Assembly (NCBI RefSeq): GCF_006491595.2
Contig: NZ_VEVQ02000002.1
Location: forward strand, 248,001 to 312,000
Source: Flavobacterium jejuense
GTDB lineage: Bacteria > Bacteroidota > Bacteroidia > Flavobacteriales > Flavobacteriaceae
DNA length: 64,000 bases
Reading direction: 5' to 3'
Both the position numbers and the translations under genes were made by a program. Under the pieces are notes generated by a model. It was given only the letters and a program-made list of their open reading frames with translations, had not been told where the DNA came from and searched no databases. Shown piece by piece: positions 54,591 through 62,604 of this stretch (positions within the stretch are counted from its first letter, which is position 1; each line of letters opens with the position of its first letter).

Positions 54591-55274
54591 ATGAAACTGA
54601 AATTTATAATAGGGACAATTTTAGTTTGTATCTCTGCTTGTAAGAAACAACAGAGTGAACTCCAAATAAATGCAATTCCTACAGAGGAAAAATTTGGAGA
54701 AGAAGAATTGAATATATGCAAAGAACAATCTGAAAACGGAATTACATTTGAAACCTGTCTTAAAAAATACTACTTATTTACTCTCAAATCATCAAAAGGA
54801 GACGTATTGTATAAAAACGACAATAATCCTTCAGATTATAAATTCATAGATTTTAATGAAGATGGTTTTTTAGATATTCAACTGCACTTTATGACAAACG
54901 TTCCCGGTGTGAACGAAATTCTTATTTTCAATCCCAAATCAAAATCTTTTATTGAAATAGAGAACTTTTCAAATTTTCCTTCAACAATCAAAATTAAAGC
55001 AACAGACTTTTATTACTCGTATGAAAGAAATGGTTGTGCTGATAATAATTGGAATAGTGATTTGTTCAAAATAATTGATAATAAAGCTATCCGATTTGGT
55101 AATATCGAAGGTATAGGGTGTGAAGGATTTAAAAAAACTGGAATTTATATTAATAAAGTTAATATTGACGAAATTACCAAAATTAAATTCATTGCAAGAG
55201 AAGAAGGTTATTGGGATGGAAAATGGGATTTCATAGAAAAGTATTGGAATGAAAATTATAATAAATTTGAATAG
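54591..55274 (+). CDS. Lipoprotein of unknown function (227 aa)
   Basis: Lipobox ISAC at about residue 17 is followed by KKQQ. A single calcium-loop-like motif, DFNEDGFLDIQL, recalls proteins with VCBS or XAC2610-type repeats. Five further Cys residues are in the mature part, so disulfides are possible. It is a single-gene unit between spacer remnant and TACGTA module 1. Confidence 0.68.
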   Translation: MKLKFIIGTILVCISACKKQQSELQINAIPTEEKFGEEELNICKEQSENGITFETCLKKYYLFTLKSSKGDVLYKNDNNPSDYKFIDFNEDGFLDIQLHFMTNVPGVNEILIFNPKSKSFIEIENFSNFPSTIKIKATDFYYSYERNGCADNNWNSDLFKIIDNKAIRFGNIEGIGCEGFKKTGIYINKVNIDEITKIKFIAREEGYWDGKWDFIEKYWNENYNKFE

Positions 55275-55300
55275 AAATATGTGTGGTAACTTTGGATATT

Positions 55301-55425
55301 AAAAAGCATATTTACAAACACTTTATCCTTTACTACGTATAAATACGTACAATAAAACAAGAAAAATACGTATTTATACGTATTGTATGATTAAAAGAGA
55401 TAGTTTAAATTTGTGAGGATATAAT
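55301..55425 (+). promoter_or_regulatory. TACGTA promoter module, copy 1
   Basis: Perfect 16-bp inverted arms lie at 55334-55349 and 55367-55382, so TACGTA occurs at 55334, 55344, 55367 and 55377 (10-bp steps in each pair). Immediately after comes TTG (55383-55385), 20 bases, then TAAATTTG (55406-55413). The module continues into AGGATA. Only gene remnants follow. Confidence 0.8.
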
Positions 55426-55429
55426 AAAA

Positions 55430-55564
55430 TAAATAATCAAAAAACCATCATAAATGCTTGTATATGTGCTATAAAGTAGCAGGTAAATACAGATTGTACA
55501 CAATCTGAAACAACAGTAAATCTAACAATTAAACAATGGTGCCAATGAATAAAATTAAAGAACA
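55430..55564. other. Leader region of the remnant locus
   Basis: There is no ORF. A short inverted repeat CAGATTGT/ACAATCTG is at 55490-55507. It leads to the peptide remnant at 55565. Confidence 0.4.
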
Positions 55565-55693
55565 ATAAAAAAATTAACAAACAGAACAAAAGTAGCTTTG
55601 ATAATTCTTTGTTACTTAGTGGTTACGCTATTTTTTAATAGTGGTAAAGCTGATGACACTCAACCCAACTGTGGTTGTAATTCTGAAAAATAA
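55565..55693 (+). pseudogene. Small exported Cys-peptide gene whose start codon reads ATA
   Basis: The 42 codons from ATA 55565 encode a basic N-terminus (KKLTNRTK), a hydrophobic helix (VALIILCYLVVTLFF) and a short tail ending PNCGCNSEK. No ATG, GTG or TTG is in the right place, and a stop lies three codons upstream. The layout is that of a small exported peptide with a start changed from ATG to ATA. It lies about 150 bp downstream of a well-preserved promoter. Confidence 0.5.
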
Positions 55694-55832
55694 AACAACA
55701 ATTCCTTAATCTGTAAATTTGATAGGAAAACTGTTTTTTTAAGAATGATTTTAATGAAAATAAATATAGTAATCAAAAACATTGGATAGTTTATATTTAG
55801 GAAAACGGTGTGAATTGTGTCCATAAATTTAG

Positions 55833-55943
55833 TGTACTGATGATTTTTTGAACTCAATTTTCAATATTCCAACTTTTTCAAATGGCAATAATAGTATTGT
55901 AAGAGTAACTAAATTGGAACATGCACTTAATGTAAAATATTAA
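55833..55943 (+). pseudogene. C-terminal remnant of an unknown gene
   Basis: The 36 clean codons (DDFLNSIFNIPTFSNGNN...) follow a stop without a start codon and end at TAA 55941. I read this as the end of a decayed gene. Confidence 0.4.
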
Positions 55944-55956
55944 GGAGATTTAAATA

Positions 55957-55964
55957 TATTTTTG
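55957..55964 (+). promoter_or_regulatory. -7 box of the subtilase gene
   Basis: TATTTTTG is a perfect TAnnTTTG, 60 bases before ATG 56025. No clear -33 TTTG. Confidence 0.45.
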
Positions 55965-56024
55965 CTCCAACCGATTACTTTTATAACAAGTTATAGTACT
56001 TCAAACAAACAAACAAAACAAAAA

Positions 56025-58139
56025 ATGAAACAAAAAATACTGATAATCAATTTTTTAATACTAACATTTTTCATGCAAGGGCAAGAAAAAATGACTTATA
56101 AACTTCATGATAAAGTCATAGAGTTTATTATTTCTCAAGAAGAAATATATGTAGAATTTGCTAAAAATAATAAATCATCAATACAAAGAATTTCAGATGT
56201 AGGTTTTGAAGAACTATCTAACAATTCTGCAATTTTGAAAACGTCAAATTTACAAGGGACATATCAGAACCGTAAACAAACCTTACAAGATAAATCCTTA
56301 ACAAAGTTTAAACGAATTGAGCCAGTATTAATATATAGTGACGGTACTCGTCAAATTGCAAAAGGAGAGTTGAACATTAAACTTAAATCAGATAGTTCAA
56401 TTAATGATTTGCTAAAAGGCAAATCTTTCACTGTAAAAGTAAATGAATTTGTGAAAGACTTGTACTTAGTGAAACTCGATTTAGAAACTTCTGAACTAGT
56501 AAAACTGGTAAATCAGCTTCAAAAAAATAAGCATGTAGAATTTATTGAACCTAATTTCATAAGAATGATACAACCAAATACAAATGATCCAAATTTTGCA
56601 TCCCAATGGGCAATAAAAAATCAAGGATATTTGGGAGGTACAGTTGATGCAGATATGGATGTAGATGAGGCTTGGAGCTATACTACAGGGACTGGAATAA
56701 AAATCGCAATTATAGATACTGGAGTAGATTTAAATCACCCTGATTTACAAAGTAATCTACTATCAGGTTATGATGCAACTGGAGGAGGTAGTAATGGAAA
56801 TCAAACTGGAAATGCTCATGGAACAGCATGTGCAGGTATTGTTTCAGGTGTTGCAAATAATAGTATTGGTATAGCTGGAATAGCGTATAATGCCAAAATA
56901 ATTCCGGTAAAAGTATTTCCTACGGTTGGAAGTCCTACAGATGCTATGATTGCAAATGGAATCAACTGGGCATGGCAAAACGGTGCAGATGTATTGAGTA
57001 ATTCATACGGTGGTGGTTCCTATTCTAGCACTATTGCAAATGCTATAAATAGTGCCGTTAGTAGTGGTAGAAACGGTAAAGGCTCTGTTGTTTTATTTTC
57101 TTCTGGAAATGATAATGGAAGTGTTAGCTTTCCTTCAACAGTGGCTAGCGCTATTTCAGTAGGAGCAAGTTCTATGTGTGATCAAAGAAAAACTCCGAGC
57201 TCATGTGATGGTGAAAATTGGTGGGGAAGTAACTATGGTACAAGTTTAGACCTAGTTGCTCCTGGAGTAAAAATCTATACAACAGATATTTCAGGTTCAG
57301 CAGGTTACAGTTCTGGAAATTACACAGCTAATTTTAATGGAACTTCCTCAGCTTGCCCAAATGCAGCAGGTGTTGTCGCATTAATTTTATCAGCCAATCC
57401 AAATTTAACACAACAAGAAGCTAGAGAAATTCTAGAAAGCAATGTAGATAAGGTCTCTGGATATAGCTATACCACTACATCTGGTCAGCCGAATGGAACT
57501 TGGAATAATCAAGTGGGATATGGTAGGATAAATGCAAAAAAAGCAGTTGTAGAAGCAGTTAGCACAGTATGGATTGGAGTTCCACAAATCATAGTAGAGT
57601 TAGATCCTCTAGGAACAAATTATGTAGCAGTGCACATGAAAGGCGCTAACGGAACAAATATCAATCATCAAGGAATTACGGCTACAACGTGGCAAACAAT
57701 ATCAAGTAGCGGAGGTTGTACTGCTAGTTTTGGAGGAAGCGGTTTTGATGGTTTAGGTCATGGAAATTGTAATACATGGAGCGTGTATGCCAAAATAACT
57801 GCCACTAATTCTTATGGTACAACAACTATATACAGAACAATTACACCTCCTGCTCCTGGTCCTTGTGACAAGAACTATAGAATTGCAACGATTGCTAAAG
57901 ACAATTATGAAATTCAAAAAATCATAGAACCTTGTGATAGAACTTCAAAGAATATGCAATCAGAAAGCTTACCAATAAATAAAAAAACTTCAATAACTGT
58001 ATTTGATTTTTATGGAACAAAAGTATTAGAATCAAATAATAGCCATTTAGATGTCTCTCATTTGAAAAATGGAAGCATGTATATTATCAAAGCCAATATT
58101 AACAATGAAGAAATGGTAACGATGAAGATAATAAAATAA
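56025..58139 (+). CDS. Secreted S8 subtilase with T9SS sorting domain
   Basis: The product is 704 aa from ATG 56025, which begins the signal peptide (MKQKILIINFLILTFFMQGQ). The frame from 55962 is a false extension. An N-terminal propeptide-like region (about 80-185) precedes the S8 domain with D231 (IDTGVDLNHPD), H265 (HGTACAGI) and S441 (GTSSACPNAAG). The final 75 residues (VFDFYGTKVLE, HLDVSHLKNGSMYII) form a T9SS type A sorting domain. It is predicted to be active and exported. It is a monocistronic gene ended by a strong terminator. Confidence 0.92.
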   Translation: MKQKILIINFLILTFFMQGQEKMTYKLHDKVIEFIISQEEIYVEFAKNNKSSIQRISDVGFEELSNNSAILKTSNLQGTYQNRKQTLQDKSLTKFKRIEPVLIYSDGTRQIAKGELNIKLKSDSSINDLLKGKSFTVKVNEFVKDLYLVKLDLETSELVKLVNQLQKNKHVEFIEPNFIRMIQPNTNDPNFASQWAIKNQGYLGGTVDADMDVDEAWSYTTGTGIKIAIIDTGVDLNHPDLQSNLLSGYDATGGGSNGNQTGNAHGTACAGIVSGVANNSIGIAGIAYNAKIIPVKVFPTVGSPTDAMIANGINWAWQNGADVLSNSYGGGSYSSTIANAINSAVSSGRNGKGSVVLFSSGNDNGSVSFPSTVASAISVGASSMCDQRKTPSSCDGENWWGSNYGTSLDLVAPGVKIYTTDISGSAGYSSGNYTANFNGTSSACPNAAGVVALILSANPNLTQQEAREILESNVDKVSGYSYTTTSGQPNGTWNNQVGYGRINAKKAVVEAVSTVWIGVPQIIVELDPLGTNYVAVHMKGANGTNINHQGITATTWQTISSSGGCTASFGGSGFDGLGHGNCNTWSVYAKITATNSYGTTTIYRTITPPAPGPCDKNYRIATIAKDNYEIQKIIEPCDRTSKNMQSESLPINKKTSITVFDFYGTKVLESNNSHLDVSHLKNGSMYIIKANINNEEMVTMKIIK

Positions 58140-58168
58140 AAAGGGTGTAAAACACAGTATTTATAAAT

Positions 58169-58214
58169 AGCAGTTAAGTACAAACTATAAAAGGATGTAC
58201 TTAATTGCTTTTTT
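58169..58214 (+). terminator. Terminator after the subtilase gene
   Basis: AGCAGTTAAGTACA pairs with TGTACTTAATTGCT (one G-T pair) and is followed by T. Confidence 0.9.
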
Positions 58215-58274
58215 ATTTTAAAGTTATAGTATTTTTACGCTACAGCTTTTCATATACCAACCATTCCCCATAAC

Positions 58275-58345
58275 ATGAAAAAACAATTCATTCTACTATT
58301 CTGTTTAACCATTAGTCTTTGCTTTTCGTAAACAAAAACCACCCT
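58275..58345 (+). pseudogene. 5' end of a broken paralogue of the 292-aa gene
   Basis: ATG 58275 starts MKKQFILLFCLTISLCFS, then TAA where the intact gene at 60560 has CAA (LTISLCFSQTK). The left flank CCATTCCCCATAAC also resembles the flank of that gene (CCGTTGCCCACAAT). Homology stops within a few codons, where the TACGTA module begins. The matching 3' piece is at 59329. Confidence 0.75.
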
Positions 58346-58470
58346 AAAAAGTGTAGTTACAAACTAGTTACCCTTTACTACGTATAAATACATATCATAA
58401 AACACGAAAAATAAATATTTATTCGTAATTGCAAGGGTAAAAAGAATAGTTTAGATTTGAAGGGATAAAA
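58330..58470 (+). promoter_or_regulatory. TACGTA promoter module, copy 2
   Basis: It starts with AACAAAAACCACCCTAAAAAG, shared with copy 3. The left arm is TACGTATAAATACATA (58379-58394) and the right arm is degenerate. TTG (58429-58431), 20 bases, then TAGATTTG (58452-58459). The next gene is the two-TM protein at 58571. Confidence 0.75.
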
Positions 58471-58570
58471 GATATTGAGACATGTTAAAAGACTTATCTT
58501 TCTAAATGTAGGTATAGGCCTGATTAAGTCTGATATATAAATAACATACTACATATTTAAAAATAAACAC

Positions 58571-59257
58571 TTGAGAAAAGCGATAAATAGTATAACAGGT
58601 TTTATTATTGGACTTGCACCTTTAGCGGGAACAACAATAATTGGAATTGCCATTTATGCTTCGCTTCCAAATACGATAGGATTAATAATTGTAGGATTTT
58701 TGGTAGTTTCATCCCTATGGCTTGGACTAAAAATGTTCAAAAGAGTTCAAATCGTAGGACCAATAGAGTTTATGACTTCCGTTCATGCTTCACCTGATCT
58801 TGACAACCTTGAACCAACAAATGACAGCGAGACAAAAAGAAGAAACCCTGAAGAAATCGTTGAACGAATAAAAAACAATGACCATTTATTTAAGGGCGGT
58901 ACTTTTAGAATTTACGGAGATTGGTTTGGAAAGCCATATGATAACTATCACGAATTAAAATATGCCGAATTTGATAAGCAATTAAATCGACTGACTTTGG
59001 TCTTTAAAGAAAACGAAAGACTCGAAATTTACAATCCAAGACACATTTTTGAAGCTTCGACTTTTTTGAAAGTGGTTAATGCAGACAGGATTACATTGAC
59101 ATGGTTTTATCTTGGGAAAACTCATGTAAAAGAGAATCAGTATTATCTTGATTATAAACGGAACAACAATAAAATAGTAACACAAACTGATGTGGATTGG
59201 TACAAGCCAACTTTTGATGTCTCATTGGGAGAACCTGCATTAATAATTTACGGATAA
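58571..59257 (+). CDS. Two-transmembrane protein of unknown function (228 aa)
   Basis: The start is TTG 58571; there is no ATG or GTG between the upstream stop and this codon. Two membrane helices (about 8-30 and 33-52) are followed by a soluble domain from about 55, with ERIKNNDHLFKGGTFRIYGDWFGKPYDNYHE. No family was recognised. It lies between the two halves of a broken gene and about 110 bp after promoter module 2. G and C are more common in its codons than in the chitin locus. Confidence 0.7.
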   Translation: MRKAINSITGFIIGLAPLAGTTIIGIAIYASLPNTIGLIIVGFLVVSSLWLGLKMFKRVQIVGPIEFMTSVHASPDLDNLEPTNDSETKRRNPEEIVERIKNNDHLFKGGTFRIYGDWFGKPYDNYHELKYAEFDKQLNRLTLVFKENERLEIYNPRHIFEASTFLKVVNADRITLTWFYLGKTHVKENQYYLDYKRNNNKIVTQTDVDWYKPTFDVSLGEPALIIYG

Positions 59258-59328
59258 AAGCAATAAAAACGGATGATAACAACATAAACCATTACACAAT
59301 ATACTAGCAATCACTTATTTTTTTTAGT

Positions 59329-59508
59329 CTGAGTGTCAAACTTGTTTTTAGAGAATTATTTACGAATGGACTTCCCTAAAACTATCTTTAAAACCGAAAA
59401 TGAAGCCTTCCATTTAGAGTCATTTATAGAAATGTTACTACAAAGCAAGAAGAATTTAAAAAGATAGCAAACGATAAAGTAAAAGCGACTGTGGAGCTAC
59501 AATACTAA
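59329..59508 (+). pseudogene. 3' part of the broken paralogue of the 292-aa gene
   Basis: It encodes ENYLRMDFPKTIFKTENEAF and FHLESFIEMLLQSK, closely matching ENYLKNDFPKAKFQTENEVF and the following residues of the intact protein (about residues 215-280). A frameshift follows SK; a second frame continues EFKKIANDKVKA to a stop. The region equal to residues 20-215 is missing. Confidence 0.8.
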
Positions 59509-59588
59509 AAAGTGAAGTGGAAACTTTAAAATAAACACCCTTTACGGAAAACCGTAAAACCTTTTTAAAAAAGCTTCCTATTTTTACA

Positions 59589-59725
59589 AAAACAAAACAC
59601 ACCCTAAAAAAGGAAATTGACAAACATTTTACCTTTTACTACGTATAAATACGTACAATAAAACACGAAAAATACGTATTTATATGTATTGCATGTGAAA
59701 ATAGAATAGGTTAGATTTGTAAGAG
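59589..59725 (+). promoter_or_regulatory. TACGTA promoter module, copy 3
   Basis: Arms TACGTATAAATACGTA (59640-59655) and TACGTATTTATATGTA (59673-59688), with the same 17-base gap as copy 1. TTG (59689-59691), 20 bases, then TAGATTTG (59712-59719). It drives the TPR gene at 59835 if active. Confidence 0.8.
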
Positions 59726-59750
59726 TAAAAAATAAAAAAAATGACGTTTG

Positions 59751-59788
59751 TCATACATAGCTACCTTCTTTTGGATGGCTTTGTATGA
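59751..59788 (+). promoter_or_regulatory. Leader hairpin before the TPR gene
   Basis: TCATACATAGC pairs with GCTTTGTATGA (one mismatch) around a 16-base loop, within the predicted 5' leader. There is no T-run, so it is not a terminator. Confidence 0.4.
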
Positions 59789-59834
59789 TTTTGTCATATA
59801 TATAAACAAGTTGTGTTTAATGTAAAAAAACCGA

Positions 59835-60413
59835 ATGGAATACGAATTACCAGAAGATAAAATCCCGATTTTCAACTCGAATTTTGAGAAAGGAAATGAA
59901 TTGGCTAATGGTTTGACAATAATAAAAGGGCAAGGAAATTCAAAACTTGGATTTTGGAATAAAAGAAAAGCCAAAAAAGCAATCAAACATTATTCTGAAT
60001 GCTTATCTATTATACCAAATCATTGGCAGACAAATTGGTTAATTGCCAAAGTTTATCAAGCAATGTCTGAAAATAAAAAAGCTTTGGAGCATTTCGCAAA
60101 AGCAGTTGAAATAGAAAAGGAAAATCCTGATTTACCAAGAGAAGCTTCGATTTCCGCAATGGACTCTGGGAATGTAAAACTTGCTGTGGAATACTCTCAA
60201 GAAGCAATTAAACGTGAATTAAATGACGCTGGACTTTATTGCAACCACGCTGTGAATTTAATGGTTTTAGGAAATGATGACGAAGCTAAAACCTATATTC
60301 AAAAAGCAATGGAAATGGAACCAAATGATGAAATAAATAAAAATGTTTACTCTTTGATAAATGCTGTTGCGACAGGGAAGAGAAAAAGACCGAAATACAA
60401 CGAACTGAATTAA
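59835..60413 (+). CDS. Tetratricopeptide repeat protein (192 aa)
   Basis: It is cytoplasmic with no signal peptide. About three TPR units: AIKHYSECLSIIPNHWQTNW, ALEHFAKAVEIEKENPDL and AKTYIQKAMEMEPNDEI. The C-terminus is basic (KRKRPKYNELN). It is probably an adaptor; the partner is unknown. It is followed 14 bp later by spacer element E1. Confidence 0.8.
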   Translation: MEYELPEDKIPIFNSNFEKGNELANGLTIIKGQGNSKLGFWNKRKAKKAIKHYSECLSIIPNHWQTNWLIAKVYQAMSENKKALEHFAKAVEIEKENPDLPREASISAMDSGNVKLAVEYSQEAIKRELNDAGLYCNHAVNLMVLGNDDEAKTYIQKAMEMEPNDEINKNVYSLINAVATGKRKRPKYNELN

Positions 60414-60427
60414 AAAACACTAAACAC

Positions 60428-60550
60428 AACAATGGCTATAAGTAATTGCTTGTTCTCGTCTACTTCTGAAAATCCTCGCGGATTTTCAGTTTGGTGTGTA
60501 CTTGCAAAGTTAAGTGCTAAACCACGCAACTACTCATAGCCGAGACCGTT
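60428..60550. repeat. AAC...GTT spacer element E1 (123 bp)
   Basis: The outer arm GGCTATAAG (60434-60442) pairs with CTCATAGCC (60533-60541). The inner hairpin is GAAAATCC-TCGC-GGATTTTC (60468-60487), extended to a 10-bp stem. Shared tracts are TTCTCGTCTACTT, GTACTTGCAAA and ACCACGCAAC. It begins AAC (60428) and ends GTT (60548), which is also the first base triplet of the next gene unit's flank. Confidence 0.85.
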
Positions 60551-61459
60551 GCCCACAATATGAAAAAACTGCTCACGATAATATTTAGTTTGACAATTAG
60601 TCTTTGTTTCTCGCAAACAAAAGAACAGCTGATTGATTCAATTATTAAAGTAAATAGAGTGGAATCTGATTGTGTTGGAATTGGTTGTATGGTAAGTCCA
60701 CAATACACAAGATTTCAAAAATTAAAGAAAAAACTAACCAACAAAGAATTAATCGAATTATCAAAACACGAAAACCCAACAATTCGGACTTACGCTTCGA
60801 TTGAACTCATTCAGTCTAACAAAGGAAACGTTTCTGAATTACTATCAACAGAATTAGAAAAAAATGAAATGGTTGAGACTTTCGAGGGTTGTATTATGGA
60901 CGTTGAGCCAATTTCATCAATCATTTATCACGAATATTGGAATAAAGTTAGAATTGACGCTTCGAGAAAAATCAAAGGAAATAATTACGAGCAAGATTTA
61001 GCAATGCAAAAAGCACTTGCAACTGACTTGACAATGGAAAAATTGGATAGTATAATAATCTATTCAGAAAAAGAAATTTATTGGTTACTTTATGACAGAA
61101 CCTTTGAGAATAGAAAACACAAAGACAGTTATTTGCCTCGAATTAAGGAATTGGCTTTTAGTAAAAACAATGCTTATGCATTTGATTATTTAAAAAAATA
61201 TTACTCGTCTGAATACTCGGAGGAAATGGAAAATTATTTAAAAAACGACTTTCCGAAAGCTAAATTTCAAACCGAAAATGAAGTTTTCTATTTACACTCA
61301 TTTATAGAAACATTATTGGAAAGTAAAAACGAGGAATTTAAAAAGATTGCGATAGATAAATTGAGAGCAGATGAAGTTTGGAAAGATCGAAAAGGTTGGT
61401 TTAATACGACTTTAAAAAAACACGGAATTGAACTCTGAAAATAAAATACTGTGGGCAAC
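60548..61459 (+). mobile_element. Putative gene cassette 1 (292-aa gene with matched flanks)
   Basis: The left flank GTTGCCCACAATAT (60548-60561) and the right flank ATACTGTGGGCAAC (61446-61459) are inverted copies matching at 13 of 14 bases. The central GCCCA differs from that of cassette 2. One promoterless gene fills the unit, with its ATG 10 bases inside the left flank. No integrase is in the window, so mobility is inferred. Confidence 0.5.
60560..61438 (+). CDS. Exported protein of unknown function (292 aa), cassette gene
   Basis: The product has a signal peptide (1-19, LCFSQ). The mature part is helical and Lys/Glu-rich, possibly HEAT-like (ELSKHENPTIRTYASIELIQ, IKELAFSKNNAYAFDYLKKYY). 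Three Cys are near the N-terminus of the mature part (CVGIGC, GCIMD). A broken paralogue lies at 58275 and 59329. No promoter box lies in front, so transcription probably comes from the TPR unit or beyond. The function is unknown. Confidence 0.72.
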   Translation: MKKLLTIIFSLTISLCFSQTKEQLIDSIIKVNRVESDCVGIGCMVSPQYTRFQKLKKKLTNKELIELSKHENPTIRTYASIELIQSNKGNVSELLSTELEKNEMVETFEGCIMDVEPISSIIYHEYWNKVRIDASRKIKGNNYEQDLAMQKALATDLTMEKLDSIIIYSEKEIYWLLYDRTFENRKHKDSYLPRIKELAFSKNNAYAFDYLKKYYSSEYSEEMENYLKNDFPKAKFQTENEVFYLHSFIETLLESKNEEFKKIAIDKLRADEVWKDRKGWFNTTLKKHGIEL

Positions 61460-61579
61460 ACCGTGTATAATTAATGGCTGGTTCTCGCCTACTTACGAAA
61501 ATCCTCGCGGATTTTCTATTCGGTTTTTATTTGCTAAATTAGTTGCTTAACCACGCAACGCACCATATACAAACACGTT
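61457..61579. repeat. AAC...GTT spacer element E2 (123 bp)
   Basis: It is exactly as long as E1 and very similar inside (TTCTCGCCTACTTACGAAAATC..., inner hairpin 61497-61516, ACCACGCAACG). The outer stem is different in sequence but still paired: TGTATA (61464-61469) with TATACA (61566-61571). This is covariation in favour of a folded single strand. Confidence 0.85.
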
Positions 61580-62604
61580 ACCTGCAATACATAAAAACCA
61601 AATAATTAATAATGAAACAACTATTTACAATTTTAGCTTTAACATTTTTTACAACATTTTTTGGACAAACTGCCGATGAATATCTAAAAATGGGTATTGA
61701 AAAGCATAATTCAAAAGACCTTGATGGAGCAATAAAAGAATATGGCAAAGCTATCAAGACAGACAAAAATTTAACTGTAGCATATTTAAATCGAGGTATG
61801 TGTGAACTTGCTTTACAAGATTATAAATCCGCTTTAAAAGATTTTGATAAAACGATTGAACTTAATCCTAAAATGGCAGACGCATATTATAGCAGAGCAA
61901 CTGTTTTAATAAGTCAGAAAAAATACACTGAAGCATTACCAGATTTGGACAAAACAATTGAATTATTACCTACAACACCAAATGCATTAACACTTCGAGG
62001 TCAAATAAGAGCAAATACAGGAAACAAAAAAGGTGCTTGTGAAGATTTTAATAAAGCAAAACAAATCGGTGATAAGCAAGCAGAAAAATATTTAAGTCAA
62101 TTTTGTGGCAACGAACAACAAGACGGAGAATCTCTAAAGTTACATTGGCCTGAAAGTGAAAACTGGAAAGTGGGAAGTAATCAAGAGAATGAAGAAATGA
62201 CAATGCTCGAACTAATTCCTTCAAATGAGACTTTTGAAAATTGGACAGAAATTGGGACAATGATGGCAATAAAAGGTGCTAAAAATATTCCAATGGATAA
62301 AGCAATGAACATGATGTTTGAACAATCTAAAAAAAATTCGCCAAAAGCTAAATTGACATTTATTGAAAAAGACGAAAGCGTAAAATTTCCTTGGATTATA
62401 TTTACAATCGAATGTCCAAATTTCAAAAATGACAAAAAACCTGAATCACAACTTTGGTATATTGTACAAGGTAAAACATCTTTATATACAAATTTTAGAG
62501 CAATCAAAAAATCAGAAATCCCAACAGACTTAAAAGAAAAATGGATTAAATTTTTTAAAACAAGTGAAATTATTTATCAATAGAAAACTTGTACTGCAGG
62601 TAAC
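61577..62604 (+). mobile_element. Putative gene cassette 2 (TPR gene with matched flanks)
   Basis: The left flank GTTACCTGCAATAC (61577-61590) and the right flank GTACTGCAGGTAAC (62591-62604) are inverted copies matching at 13 of 14 bases. The central ACCTG is specific to this unit. It contains one gene. A further spacer begins AACAGCGGT at 62602. Confidence 0.5.
61612..62583 (+). CDS. Exported TPR protein (323 aa), cassette gene
   Basis: The product has a signal peptide (1-19, TFFGQ). Four TPR units (about 20-155: ADEYLKMGIEKHNSKDLDGA, AYLNRGMCELALQDYKSALK, ADAYYSRATVLISQKKYTEA, ALTLRGQIRANTGNKKGACE) are followed by a C-terminal domain of about 160 residues with LHWPESENWKVGSNQ and LWYIVQGKTSLYTNF. 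It is probably periplasmic. The role is unknown. The start is ATG 61612, 36 bases inside the left flank. Confidence 0.8.
   Translation: MKQLFTILALTFFTTFFGQTADEYLKMGIEKHNSKDLDGAIKEYGKAIKTDKNLTVAYLNRGMCELALQDYKSALKDFDKTIELNPKMADAYYSRATVLISQKKYTEALPDLDKTIELLPTTPNALTLRGQIRANTGNKKGACEDFNKAKQIGDKQAEKYLSQFCGNEQQDGESLKLHWPESENWKVGSNQENEEMTMLELIPSNETFENWTEIGTMMAIKGAKNIPMDKAMNMMFEQSKKNSPKAKLTFIEKDESVKFPWIIFTIECPNFKNDKKPESQLWYIVQGKTSLYTNFRAIKKSEIPTDLKEKWIKFFKTSEIIYQ

Noticed and set aside
55490..55507. Riboswitch or terminator at the short inverted repeat
   Set aside because: An 8-bp stem with a two-base loop and no T-run or known aptamer core is not enough.
59711..59986. 91-codon minus-strand ORF over the TPR gene start
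   Set aside because: It is antisense to promoter module 3 and to the TPR gene; the composition is that of a shadow frame.
60428..61579. Canonical class 1-type integron attC sites
   Set aside because: The cores read GTTGCCC and GTTACCT, not GTTRRRY, and no tyrosine integrase is in the window. The topology fits but the consensus does not, so they are listed as cassette-like only.
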